From positions 2,852,001 to 2,916,000 of the forward strand of contig JAETXT010000009.1 in NCBI GenBank assembly GCA_019188255.1: a stretch of 64,000 nt of DNA. Direction: 5' to 3'. The notes under the pieces are model-generated. The model was given only the letters and a program-made list of their open reading frames with translations, did no database searches and was not told the DNA's origin. Positions within the stretch are counted from its first letter, which is position 1. Each line of letters starts with the position of its first letter. This document shows, one piece after another, positions 1 through 11,334 of the stretch. This stretch comes from Verticillium longisporum. Lineage: Eukaryota; Ascomycota; Sordariomycetes; Glomerellales; Plectosphaerellaceae. Made by a program: the position numbers and the translations under genes.

Positions 1-1460
1 CTGACGACTTTTCTCAACCGCGAAAGAGGGCTAGGGCGTACCGGCGACCAATCGATGACGATAGCGACATTCCGTCTGTGACGATGGGCCCTGTTACAAA
101 GGGGCTGAAGATAGGCGACACCGATGAGGTGAGGAAGTTCTACGACCAGCGATTCAGGAACTGTCAACAGACAGCCTGTAAGCTCATCGCCAAAGCTTGG
201 GTCAAGGTAGTCGAGCCCAAGAAACAGACCAACCACCCTTACACCGGACAAGAGGAGAAGGCACCGGACTGGTGGCCGAAACCCTGGGGCACAACGAAGG
301 AAGAAAAGGTTAGGCACAAAGAACCTGATCATCTTTACAAAAGAGGTATGTGGCTCACAACAGCCTGCCCATGAAGAAAAAAACAACCCAAACCAGGGAA
401 TCTGCCTATTAACGCCCGTACAGAACGCGTTTACTTGTTGTGCCACATCCTTCGAATGATAGTGGAGCCCAACGAAAAACAGCACCCATCTATCCAGAAG
501 ATGAATCTTACAGTCGAAAAACTCAAGGAAGCGACAGAGGAAGCCTTGTCCATGTTTTTCTCTGCCAAGGAGAACCATAAAAACGCCAAGAAGAAGCCGT
601 ATCTGGATGAGATTTTCAAGGTTGCGCTCAGCGAACAGCGGTTCAAGCATGGAGAAATAGGTATTTCGCCCTCTGACCATGGCCGCAGTGACGTCGCATG
701 CTAACCGATGCAAGATGCCGATACACAGGTCTTCGTCATGGCCGAAGAGCGATTTCCAGGGGCTGGCATGTCGGAACACGATGATAGTGCGCCCGTCAAG
801 GATGAGTGCGAGCCTCAGTCGGCTTCCAGTACGTCGCCTTCCAAATCTACTGCGACCCATGACACCCTTATGCATGGATCGAGTCACGACCATAGCCCTG
901 CCGGGGGTCTTCAGGGCAGCTCGTACATGGATGGTCTGCCTCCTCGTGGAGGTGCGCCGTACACGCAGCAGCTGCTTCAGCCCAGCATGCATGCGGACCA
1001 GCATTTTGTCGACAGCGAGAGGCTTCATTCTTCAAGCGGTATACCGATGCACGATATTGGCCCTGGCCCTCAAGATGGCCACCGCAGGGCTTCGATCTAC
1101 ACTTCGCCTACCGAATATGCCAACCCACAGTCTGCGGGCATCTACAATCAGTCGTGGCAGCCAGGGACAACAGCGCCTGGCCCGGCCTCTATCTACCCAT
1201 TTTCGTCGACACCCACTCCGCCCAGCCAATTCAACAATCATGCTGGCGTACCACTCGCCCAAACTCCTTTCATTGCAGCACAATACGACGGACTCTCACG
1301 GGGAAACTTTGAACAGGGTGGTATGTTCCCATCCGGAACAACTGCAAACCAGGGCCATGTACAAGGCTCTCAGGGGTTTCCCACGTACACAATAGGCCAT
1401 GATGGACGGTCCATGTCCAATGCTGGTGTCAAGTCTGACACGCTGCCTCGGCTACAGTAA
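1..1460 (+). CDS. DUF2841-domain protein, 5' partial
   Basis: The frame is open at the left edge, so the true start lies outside the window. I read three exons: 1-345, 424-660 and 715-1460. Intron 1 (346-423) starts GTATGT. Intron 2 (661-714) has a CTAAC branch site just before its AAG acceptor and is a multiple of three. The first two exons give a compact basic domain with motifs such as KLIAKAWVK, PKKQTNHPYTG, APDWWPKPWG, KVRHKEPDHLYK and VEPNEKQHPSI. I recognise this from memory as the fungal DUF2841 family, which has no known biochemical function. The last exon (about 248 residues) is a Ser/Pro/Gly/His-rich, probably disordered tail ending at a TAA. Nuclear location is only a guess from the basic segment RKRARAYRR near the left edge. 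Exon boundaries are inferred from frame continuity. Confidence 0.75.
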
Positions 1461-4400
1461 TTTTGGTCCTTCAAGTCAGGTTTCTATCACCAGGAGGGAC
1501 GGCAAAAAGCATAAATTCCGGCGGGGTTTCTGATTATTCAACACCAGTAACATACCAGGCGCAGGGCTACTCTACATATTATGGCGATCAAGATTGTGCG
1601 TTCTGAACTTTGTTGTCTCCTCCTGTTTGGAAGATTGGGCGAACCCGTGGGATGGAGCGATTCTGTCTTGCCGTGCGAAGGTTCGCACTTGGGCGGGCCT
1701 ACGGCACGTCACATTTGGCTATGCGATGCGAGCGTCATAGTTGCGTTTGGTTTTTGGTTTGGTCACCGGTTTTGCTTTTGTTTGTTTAGTTGGTCCTTCA
1801 CAGAACACGGGTGCCCGTATCAAGCAAGGGAGCGGAGGAAAGGGAGCGAGAAGGATTAATGATTTGTGAGTTTCTTCCATGGCTCTGTCTATCTGGGGGG
1901 GAGGGGCGTGACGCGAGCAAGAAAGAGGCGTAGCGGCACGTATGATGGGCTGTATGGCTTATGTATTGCGTTACTCATTGGCAGGAAGACTCCGGCGGCA
2001 CGGACAGGACGTTGGATGTGTCGGTTCGTTGCTTGATGAGTTGATGACTGCCATGGGCACGACGGGCTGGCTGGGGCGGCTACCAAGGCTCTTCCCAAAT
2101 GACAAGGCTTGTTTGCGCTGAGGCAGGATTTCAGCGACTACAGTGTGACCAAGATACTTGCAAAGTGCGCCGGCTGGCGGCGTTCCGACCAACATGACGA
2201 AGAATGGCAGGATCTGTTGAGAGCAACTCCATGGCAGCCAGGCCACCTGCGACCAAGACCAGACCAAGACCAAGGTGACATGACGTTCGTGACGTGCCAA
2301 GGAGCAAGCAAGCAAAGCAGCAACAGAAACATCACGTCAGGTCCCTCCCATGATGGCCACGCCTAGACGGTTCTCTGAATCACTCAACCGCAGGTCGTGG
2401 GATCGAGACAACTCCACTTCATCGCCAGATACTAGACACGCGACGGCCGGAACAGAGCGAGATTTGATACATCGCATATCAGAAATGGCATCTGGCCCCG
2501 GGATATGGCTCCCACGCGACACGCCTTCACGTTTTTGATCCTAGGGGCACGGCAGAGCAGGAGAAGGCGCGATGGTACACACCCAGCGGAAGGAGCCGCG
2601 CTTAACCCACGCCCCTCCCTTCAAAAACCTTGTTCATGGGGTTGATCGGGTGGATGTACGCAGGGCGAGAGGGGGGGAGGGGGGGGAGGCGGACACCGAA
2701 GCATCGCCTGGTGGTGTTTGTTCCGTCGTACCCCGCCCACCGTGGTACGTGGTACGATACTGTTAGGGAAATAGGGCAGCAGACCCCACCTAGCGCGGGC
2801 TGATCCCGGTCACCGGTCCGACCGGTGAGAGAGTGGATACCCCCCTTCCCCCCGGGAGCAGCCGCGGGCCAGGATTCGTTTGCCTGGACCGGACTTTTTT
2901 CTCTGGGCCTGAGTCTCTCAGATTCTCCTCAACCTTCTCCTCCGATCTCAACCAAGATTTTTGTCCCCCCTCCTCTGGTGTTTTTGACTTTGGCGTCCCC
3001 GGTTTTTGGACGGAGGGGGGGTGTTCTTCTTCGGGAGCAAAAGTTGAGAATTGACAGAAAGCTGGCTGGAGGAAAGGGTTTTTGGCTTTTCCTTACACCG
3101 TGCCACCCCCCCCCCTCCCTTTCACATCACATCGCGCACACCCAGCATTCCCGCTCCCATTCTTGGGAGGCAGGCCCCTCGACTCCCTTGGTTAGCTAGA
3201 TCTTGGGTTCCCATCATGCTGGTGGAGACATCTGGGAATCGTGTCAAGCCAGCAAGGGTGGGTTGCAGTTGATCTTCTCGTCAGATTGGCGCTTCCTTCC
3301 GGCTGGGGGGCGGCTCCGACTGCCGAGAGAAGAGAACGGAGCCTGGTTCAGATCTTGGGGAGAGTTCGGAAAAAGGCTGAGCGAGGGCATGAGGATGATA
3401 CTATCGATGCCATGTGATAATGTAAATGATGCCAGAGCCTTTCTGTGTTCTTCCTTTTCTTTCTCTCTCTCTCTCTCTTAAATGAGCCAGGCAATGTGAG
3501 GAGCCTGGTGACTGGGGTCCCATTGCGTTTCTCGTGGACAAACTCCAATGTCTGTCTTGGGCGTCACGAACGCGGGAAAAGAAACGAGCGATTCTTCAGC
3601 CATGCGCCTAGGCCATGGGTTTAAGTCTGGGGGCGTCAATTGTTTGACGACCATCGTCGGCGCACGCGGCCAGGCTGCACCGCAAAGCCTTGCCAAGGCT
3701 CTTCAAGGCGAAGTAAGCAAACATGAGGCTGGCCTTGCTCGTGCCTCTCACCTTTCATTTGTACTATGTATGCCTCTTTGTCCCTTTTTCTGTATGCCTG
3801 TCAAGTGAAGGTCACGTCAAAACTTGATTGATCACATCTCGCCTGTTTGCGTGTGAGCGCGCCTGCGACCCCCGTCAAACCTACATAGGGGAGTCTGCAG
3901 CAAGCTGCTCGCGCCAACACGACTCAGAGCCCTCAGATCCATGTCAATACCTCGCACCCACATCGCCCGCCCCCCGCCCCCCCTTCCTATAGTCGGTCAG
4001 GGAACATGGGAAGAAAGAGCTGATGCAGTCGACAGATGAAACGGAAGCAAACAGATCGAAAGGAGACACCTGCAGAGTGGGGGTGTTTTCCGTTCCAGCT
4101 ACCGGGTTGAGCTTGGTTTCCTCACCCCTCCTCTTTGCCTGATCCCCCGCAACTACAGTACCTTGGCCGGGTTTTGCCTTGCAGACCAAACATGCTCCTG
4201 CACAGCAAGCAAGCAAGCACGGCACACAACGAGACATGGCAGACGGCGGCTGCAACCTCTGCATGCGGGACCATGCATAGACACAAGCCTGCTCCCCCCC
4301 CTTGCTATGGTGGATGCCGCGCTGATCCTGCACTGTTCGTGGGCTGCGTTGCGAGAAGCGGGTAGCGACGGAAAAGGGGGAGAGAGAAAGAAAGAAAGAG

Positions 4401-5015
4401 ACAAAACCAAGTTGAGTCGCGTGCTGCGGAAACTTGGCCCCCTTCATGCAAGCAGCGTGCCGTCTCATCCGCGCATGTCGTTGTCCGTCTCACGCGCCAT
4501 CAGGCCATTGCATGGAGGAGAATCAGTTTGCACACACGGTTTGTGCTGTGGGTATCCATAGTCTCCGGTACACAGCGTCTCCGGTGGGCAAACGGAGCTG
4601 GACGCGGCGATTGGGCCGTCACATATATAGGAGCTACGGCGCCCGCTGGCCGGATGACACCGTGCCCGGACTGTTGGCTAGGTAGTGAGGAGGCGGCCTC
4701 AGGCAAGGCAGAAACTTGCCTGAGGAGGCAGCATCCTATTTTGCAGCACCATGTTTTCAACCTTGTTTTCTCCTTCTTGTTGCATGCTGGAGCTTGACAG
4801 GTTCAAAGTCACACAAGGACGCCTATGAAAACTGTCAGGCCATTGGTTTGAACTGTTGAACGACGTGTCTCTTTTGACACCTTGGCATTGCAGAGAAAAG
4901 AATACGAGCCCCTCGAGTAGGGGGGAAGCATCCTATCAGACAGAATACTCCGACACAGTACACGCGCGCTGATGAAATTCCTGGCGCGCTTCAGAACCCC
5001 TCCTCCAGCCTTCCT

Positions 5016-5067
<52 letters not shown>

Positions 5068-5552
5068 TGTCCTTCCTGAATTAGTGGCGACCACTGCTCC
5101 AAATACTGGCAGTGCTCGCTGAACGCCGAATGCTTATACCAACGCCGGGGAAAAGAAAAGTAGATAATTCCAGACGATGCCTTCCTATTCGAGGAAGGCG
5201 TCGGATTCGCACACACTCCAAGTCATCAACACAACCACACTCGTCTCGAAATAGATCATCCCCCTTGTAGGAAAAGGGGGGCTCAAGGTGAGCCTCGCCA
5301 CATCCGCGGGTCAACAGACGACTGGTAGCCTTCAAGCCAAAGGGAAGCTGCCTAGGCTCCTTGTGATCCGAACGCAACATGCCTGAGGTTACCCTCTTCG
5401 TGTGACCATGTGCGCCATGACCACGGTGTGGCGACTCATACAAGCCATGCAGACCACGAAGGAAGTGCGGACGACTCGGGAACCTCGGAGGTCTGCTGCT
5501 GCGTGCTCGGCGGGGAAGATGAGGAATGCCGAGGTTGATGAGAACGGACATT
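1461..5552. other. 4.1 kb without a supported gene
   Basis: This lies between the 3' ends of two convergent genes. It holds short overlapping ORFs only, none with a recognisable domain. Visible features are a G-run-rich patch near 2665-2695, pyrimidine-rich stretches at about 2830-3150, a CT run at about 3455-3478 and a CCTG microsatellite at 5017-5064. It presumably contains the two 3' UTRs; an unannotated non-coding transcript cannot be excluded. Confidence 0.5.
5017..5064. repeat. (CCTG)12 microsatellite
   Basis: Twelve uninterrupted copies of the tetranucleotide CCTG, flanked by degenerate CCTT units. It sits about 500 bases downstream of the bHLH gene's stop codon. Confidence 0.95.
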
Positions 5553-6772
5553 CTAGATCGCTGCCGGCGCCTCGTCCTTGTTTTGCTGAGGCAGCGAGAG
5601 GCCGGCGTTTTGGGCGACGCGTTTCCATGTCTCGAGCTCCTTGTAGAGACGTTCACATTCTTGCTTGAGCTTGTCATTGGATGTGCTCAGCTCGGCGATA
5701 GCTTGCTCGGTAAGCAGCTTCTCCAGAGTCCACTTCTCCAGGTTCTGAGACTCATTCTCCTTCAGGAGATTGATGAATGTGACGGCGCGTTGGAGGATTG
5801 ATCCTTTGTTCTTCTCACAGTTGGGCACAATCTTGGCCAGCTCGTTGATGCCTTCGTTAATCGTCTCACGACGGCGACGTTCCACTGAAGTCTAGTTAGC
5901 ATGGCAATCCACATAAGCCGGTCTGGAGAACAAGGAGACTTACCCTCTTTGTGATTGTCCTTGCGCTGCTTGTGCCACTCGTCAGACCCAACATCGGGCT
6001 TCGACTTGGGAGGGGCACCTGCAGAGCCGGTCGAGTACCTGTGCTGGGCGGGCTGCGGTTGAGGTGGTGGTTGCTCATGCTGCTGCTGTTGTTGCTGGTG
6101 TTGCTCGAGGTGCTGGTGCTGTTGATGCTGCGGGTCCATGTGCGGGTGTTGGTCGAGATGGTGCTGCTGGTGCTGATCGTGCTGATGAGGATCGTGTTGG
6201 TGTTGATCATGCTGGGGCATCTGCTGATGCTGATCGTGAGTCAATTGTTGCTGCTGATCGTTCGGAGGCGTCAGATCATGAGGACTCCCAGACGAGGGCA
6301 GGCCGGCCAGAGCACTGTCGATGATGGTATCATGCTGGGTCATGTTGGGGTCGAAGGCCGAGTCAGAGACATGATTGCCGTCATTGACTCCTTGCGAGGC
6401 GAATTGGGCCTCGGTGGTCTGAGGTACGTGAATGCTGGGATACATGGATCCGAGAGCGGCGGCGGCAGTGCTCGAGGCGTTGGCAGGGTCGGCGGCTTCA
6501 GAATGCTCAGCGGCGGTAGCCTGTTGAAGAGCATTCAGGTCGGCCACGTTGACGCCATTAGCAGCGGCCGCGGCCGCGGCCTCGACGGCGTGCTCGATGA
6601 AGGCAGCCGTGTCGGCATCGGCAGCCGACATGATGGCTGAAGGGGCATTGGTGGTGGCGGTTTTCTTGGCACGGCCGGGGCTTTCCTGCTCAGAAATGCT
6701 TCGCTTGCGCTTAATGGTGGGCGAAGCGACTGGCGACTGAAGCGCCGAGAGGTCGGGGTGATCGTCAGCCAT
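5553..6772 (-). CDS. cbf1: CBF1-type bHLH-leucine zipper transcription factor
   Basis: Two exons (6772-5944 and 5884-5553) joined over a 59-base intron (5885-5943) give 386 residues. The splice recreates the basic region NHKEVERRRRETINEG at about residues 273-288. It carries the class B E-box contacts H274, E278 and R282 expected of CACGTG binders. The helix-loop-helix follows, then a heptad-like coiled coil rich in Leu and Glu to about residue 370. The N-terminal 260 residues are low complexity: poly-Ala near residue 70 and a long Gln/His-rich tract at roughly residues 165-225. A nuclear-localisation-like KRKR lies near residue 21. In yeasts Cbf1 binds centromere element CDE I and methionine-gene promoters; in filamentous fungi it acts as a promoter factor. 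Here the role is inferred from the domain. The ATG at 6772 is the only plausible start. A basic-region protein of another bHLH subfamily is the alternative, but the HKEVERRRR signature fits Cbf1 best. Confidence 0.9.
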
Positions 6773-8984
6773 GTCGAGGCTTACGTCGAAGCTGTCGTGC
6801 GACGTGATGGGGGCCGTTGTGACGATGTGTGAGAGACCAGGTATAATAACCCGGATCTCGTCAGTTACGGTGGGATGGATTTTTGGGTAACAGGCAAGGG
6901 AGTGCCGTGTCTTAGACAGACTGAAGTAAAATCTTCAGATGCGCCGTCTGGTGTCGCTGCCAATGCGAATTAGTACGACAAAGGTTTGGTGAGGTAGCAA
7001 TGTGCAGGCGAACTGCCCATGTCGCCATACGCCATATACGCTTGTAGGTAGGCGACGGTTGAATGCGCAGCGGTATGTCCGCTGATGAAGGCACAGATGA
7101 GCGACGATGAGTATCAATCAATTGCAAGATGCACAGTGTTGCGCGACAAGACGCTTCATGTAGACAACGGAAGACATGAATGCTGTTCAAACACGTCCAT
7201 GTAAGGCGATAATCAATGCTGCCATGGCTCGTCCGTTGTTGGGGGGCGCCATTGGTGGGTCATGGCCATGATGGTGCTGCCTGACAGTGGCTCATGCGAC
7301 CGTAAGGCCTAGGGAGAGCCATGGATGATGCTGTCATCAAAGGGAGTGCGACTTCGCAGCGACGATCAAATGGCGAGTCACAATTTGTCGTCGCGAGCAG
7401 ATTGAAAGAATGCATGCACAACATGGCAATGCGATGAAGGATTGATGAAGTGCGTGATGCAGAAATTGACACGGGAGGTTAGGAAATCGCGTATCGACAA
7501 AGGGCGAAGAAAAATAAGACGGGAGAAAACAGCTGGTGAATCGGATTGAAATGCCTGACAGCAGCGATTCCTCGTGGTGCGCGATAGACGAATGCAAGGG
7601 CCACACAGGGTGTCGGTGATGAGTGACGAAGATGAGAAGCCGACATACCTCTCAGATCATGTGCCTGGAGCGGCCAGTGGACGGGCGAGGGTGCTAGGCG
7701 GGCTGCACGTGAGGAGGAGTGACTGCTGTGATCTCGTGATATCGCGCTGCGCGTGTCGCGCTGTGGGCGGGGGCAATAGAAGATGGGCGGGTTTGGGAGA
7801 AGGCCAAGCTGCTTTGACAGGCCAAAATGGTGGTGCAGGATAATAAAAAAAAAAAGGTGAAGAACAAGTGAATATCAAGCGTCGAAGATAGGTTTTCAAT
7901 GTTGAGCTGACGAGAAACCCTTAGAATATGGCCTTCTTCTCGATGGCTGTCGCGTCTCTTCACGTCTGGTCCAGGGGGGGGCAGCGGGCGGCGATGGGAT
8001 CCGGCTGCGTACTGGAGGTGCAAGTGGTCAAGGTCACGGGGTGAGGACTGAACACGTGCAAAAGTGGGTGAGGCTGGCCATAAATATTGCTGGAAGGTGC
8101 AATCTTGGTCGGCGCCTGAGGCCAACACACCACCAGGTGCCAACAGACCAATGAGCGAGCCTTTTCGAGCACACCTTGGCTCAGCACCTGCACCCTGGCT
8201 GTTTCCGCCAGTGTGCCCCGTTCCAATGAGCTGCGACGGACGAGGGTTGCCTTGTCTTATCATCTCCTTATCGAAAACGCGGGTAGGCGGGGCTAGACCA
8301 GTCTTCGTACGAGCACGAGCACACCGAGCCTCACCGGCCATCACCTGATCACTGTACTGGATGCACCCTCGGAATCACTTGACTAGGCTCGAGTGAGACA
8401 GGGCAAGGCTGCTGGTTGTTGCCATTCGCGTAAGCATGCAACATGCTGTCGCCCGTGGAGTTCCGATTGATCAGCCGTGCGCCTGTTGGCCACAGATGTG
8501 GCTAGAAGTGGCATGTACCATGCATTGCCGTGGGCAGGCCCTCTGGGCAACAAGTTCCAGGTATTGATCCACGACAGAATGAGTGTGTGTTTTGCCGTAT
8601 TTCTTGTGACATATGTCTCGTGACGTATGCTGTAGTTAGCATCCCAGGGAAACATAGGACCTTAACTACGTCGATAGGTTTGAAGTGGAAACATGGGCTC
8701 CTATCTGGAAGCCTACCTTGCAGGTACCTTACCTCAGGCATTAGGTCAAGAAACGGCCGAGAAGAGCCCCACTATTCCCGACCTGCATCACGTCAGTGGT
8801 CCGATGTCACTGACTGCAGCTCCAGCCACAAGCACCCAGAGCTCTCCGTGAGCCTTCTACCCAAACCTCGACCCCTCCACCTTCTGCACCCGACCATCCC
8901 GACGTCTGGCCACTGGGAAATCCCATCAAAGCTGCCGCAAGCCCGTACACCACCTCTCAGTGTCGACCTCAAGCTGTGGCAGCC
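6773..8984. other. 2.2 kb divergent intergenic region
   Basis: Shared upstream region of the bHLH gene and the Fyv10 gene. I see only short unsupported ORFs. One TAGGTACCTTACCT-like motif occurs at about 8710-8741. Confidence 0.5.
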
Positions 8985-10546
8985 ATGGGCGACCACCAGC
9001 ACTCCACCATCAAACACCAGGACCATGTCCTCCTTGTACGATTCCTACGATTCCTCACTCGATGCCAGCACCTCACGAGCACAGGAAACTCCAGCTGACT
9101 CTGTCACTCTCAGGACCAACCCCTCCTCCGCCTGCCGTACGAACTCTTACGAAACAATTTCCGGGCAGCTCACTTCACCGTCGAGAAGGAGAGCACTTCC
9201 ATCAAGGCCCTCCTCAAAGACACGGCCACCGCCTCGGTCAATGGGCGGGCCTCGCCCGATCAGGTCTTGCAGAATCTCGACGCCATGATCGCCAAGATGC
9301 GGGGCGTCAAACGAAAACTCACGACCTATGCCGACGAGGAGGCCCGCCTCTATCATCAGACCGAAGCCCGCATCGCCCATCTAGGCGAGCTCTACGGCAT
9401 GCACAGCTTTGACGATGTCAAGTACGAGACCTGGAGCCGTAAGAGGCTCGACCGCCTCTTGGTTGACTACCTTCTGCGGCAAGGCTACAACGACAGCGCC
9501 CATGCGCTGACTGCAGAGAAGAACATGGAGGATCTCGTCGACGTCCAGACGTTTGTCTCGATGAGCGGGATCCAGGAGTCATTACGTGGTGGCAGCGTTG
9601 CCGAAGCACTTGCTTGGTGCCAAGACAACAAGAAGGAGCTGCGCAAGAAAGATGTATGTATTTTCCTCCATCTGAGATCGCCATCTCAGTGTGGGGCTGT
9701 CACGCTGACAACTACCCCTTGCAGAGCAGTCTCGAGTTCATGCTTCGCTTCCAGCAATACGTCGAGCTCCTCCGCAGCCACAAGTACCTCGAGGCCATCG
9801 CCCACCTCAAAAAGTACATCGTCCCCTACAAGTCTGTCTACCCGGACCAGTGCCGCAAGGCCTTTGGACTCCTCGCCTACTCCGACGCCGACGCGGCCGC
9901 CAACACAACCTACGCCGCCCTCTACAGCCTCGACCGCTGGACCAACCTCGTCGACATATTCACCAACAACCACAACGAGCTCCTCGCCCTGCCCCGCCTG
10001 CCCCTTCTCCACATCGCCCTCTCCTCCGGCCTTTCTGCCCTCAAGACACCCGCCTGCCATTCCTCCAGCGCCGTCGCCTCCTTCACGACCACGATACCCT
10101 TCTCCCCGGAACAGTACCCCGAGACCAACGCCGGCATCCCGCTGTCCTCGTCCAACGAAGCCCAGCGCTGGCGCCAGTCTCAGCAGCAACAAGACCACGA
10201 CATGCAGCCAGAGCCCTCCGGCGACGGCGCCCGCTCCCAGAATCCTCACCCCCACCACCATCACCATCAACAGGCCCGCCCAGCCGCCATCTCGAGCCCC
10301 GCCGCGTCCTGTCCCATCTGCTCCACCGAGCTCAACGACCTCGCGCGCAACGTCCCGTACGCCCACCACACCAAGAGCCACGTCGACACGGACCTCCTGC
10401 TGCTGCCGAACGGCAACGCCTTTGGCAAGGACCGCCTCGAGGACTATGCGCGCAAGTCCGGGCTCGAGCCCGAGGTTGAGGTCAAGGATCTCAAGACGGG
10501 GGCGACGTATCATGCCGAGGAGCTCAAGAAGGTGTACATTACGTGA
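8985..10546 (+). CDS. fyv10: Fyv10/Gid9 (MAEA) subunit of the GID/CTLH ubiquitin ligase
   Basis: Three exons (8985-9035, 9114-9653, 9725-10546) give 470 residues, close to yeast Gid9. The start ATG encodes MGDHQHST. The first splice joins HVLL to [17 protein letters not shown], the usual N-terminal motif of this family. Domains in order are an N-terminal coiled coil, a LisH motif ([20 protein letters not shown]), a CTLH segment ([19 protein letters not shown]), a CRA domain after the second intron ([20 protein letters not shown]) and a C-terminal degenerate RING ([20 protein letters not shown]). The family forms the RING heterodimer of the GID/CTLH E3 ligase, which degrades gluconeogenic enzymes in yeast on glucose shift. 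The His/Gln/Pro-rich stretch around residues 350-380, just before the RING, is a loop insertion. The family is clear; glucose-dependent regulation in this organism is inferred. Confidence 0.92.
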
Positions 10547-11334
10547 TGTGGGATCGGGGAGGGTGAAGTGGAGCGTATCATAATGGGACACGGCGTACTT
10601 TGTTTCTTCAGGTGTGTTCAGGAAAGGTGTCACGCATGGCGTTTTTTTCATTAGCGGGATGTGAGATTGCGTTGCCAGACGACCATTCTGGGTTCGCTGT
10701 GGCGAGCGCGAATCAGCTGGAGTTAAGGGGGCAGATACATTGAATCGAACCTTTTTCGGATGACACCTGGCTGGTGCGGGAGCTGCACTTGCGAAGCATG
10801 CGAGCCCTGTTTTCACGCAAAGTGACGAAAAACACCAGCAGCCCAGTCACCGCACCACGAGGCTGCGTAAAAGTCAAGCCGCTCGGCATTGCCCTACCTA
10901 CCGACCAACCCGGCTACCTTTCCTTCCCGCCCTGGCTAACCTAAGGTATTCACAATACAGTACATGACAAGGGCCGCGCCGCGCCCCCCCCAATCCAGCG
11001 ATCCGGCACGGGGAGACAAAGTCCAAGCGAACGACGCCTCCCTTTTCCCTTTGTCCCACCGGGCATCCTAACTCCGTGCGTCGTCCTACCGAGGAACATC
11101 CCTACCAAAATGACGCCCCGCCCCTCCCTTTTACCCCTTTCCACGGATATGATTCGTCCCCTTCATTCGTCCGCCCTGGACCTCCGAAACCGAGAAACCG
11201 AACAAGCGTGCGCGACTGCTGCTTTCGATACTTGGATTTGTCATTTCTTTTTTATTTAATAAAAAAACTGTCTTCGGTCAGAGGGTTCAGGCGGACGAGG
11301 GACGAAACACGCCGTAGCGCAGCGGAGGCCCCCT
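10547..11334. other. 788-base convergent intergenic region
   Basis: It contains the 3' UTRs of the Fyv10 and CAF1 genes. No supported ORF or RNA gene is visible. An A-rich TTTAATAAAAAAA stretch near 11255 lies close to the CAF1 stop. Confidence 0.5.

Noticed and set aside
5951..6640. 229-codon plus-strand ORF rich in Leu/Val
   Set aside because: It is the complement of the Gln/His-rich tract of the bHLH gene.
9686..10816. 376-codon minus-strand ORF opposite the Fyv10 gene
   Set aside because: It lies antisense to conserved CTLH/CRA/RING coding sequence and is a Val/Gly/Glu-rich mirror of G+C-rich codons.
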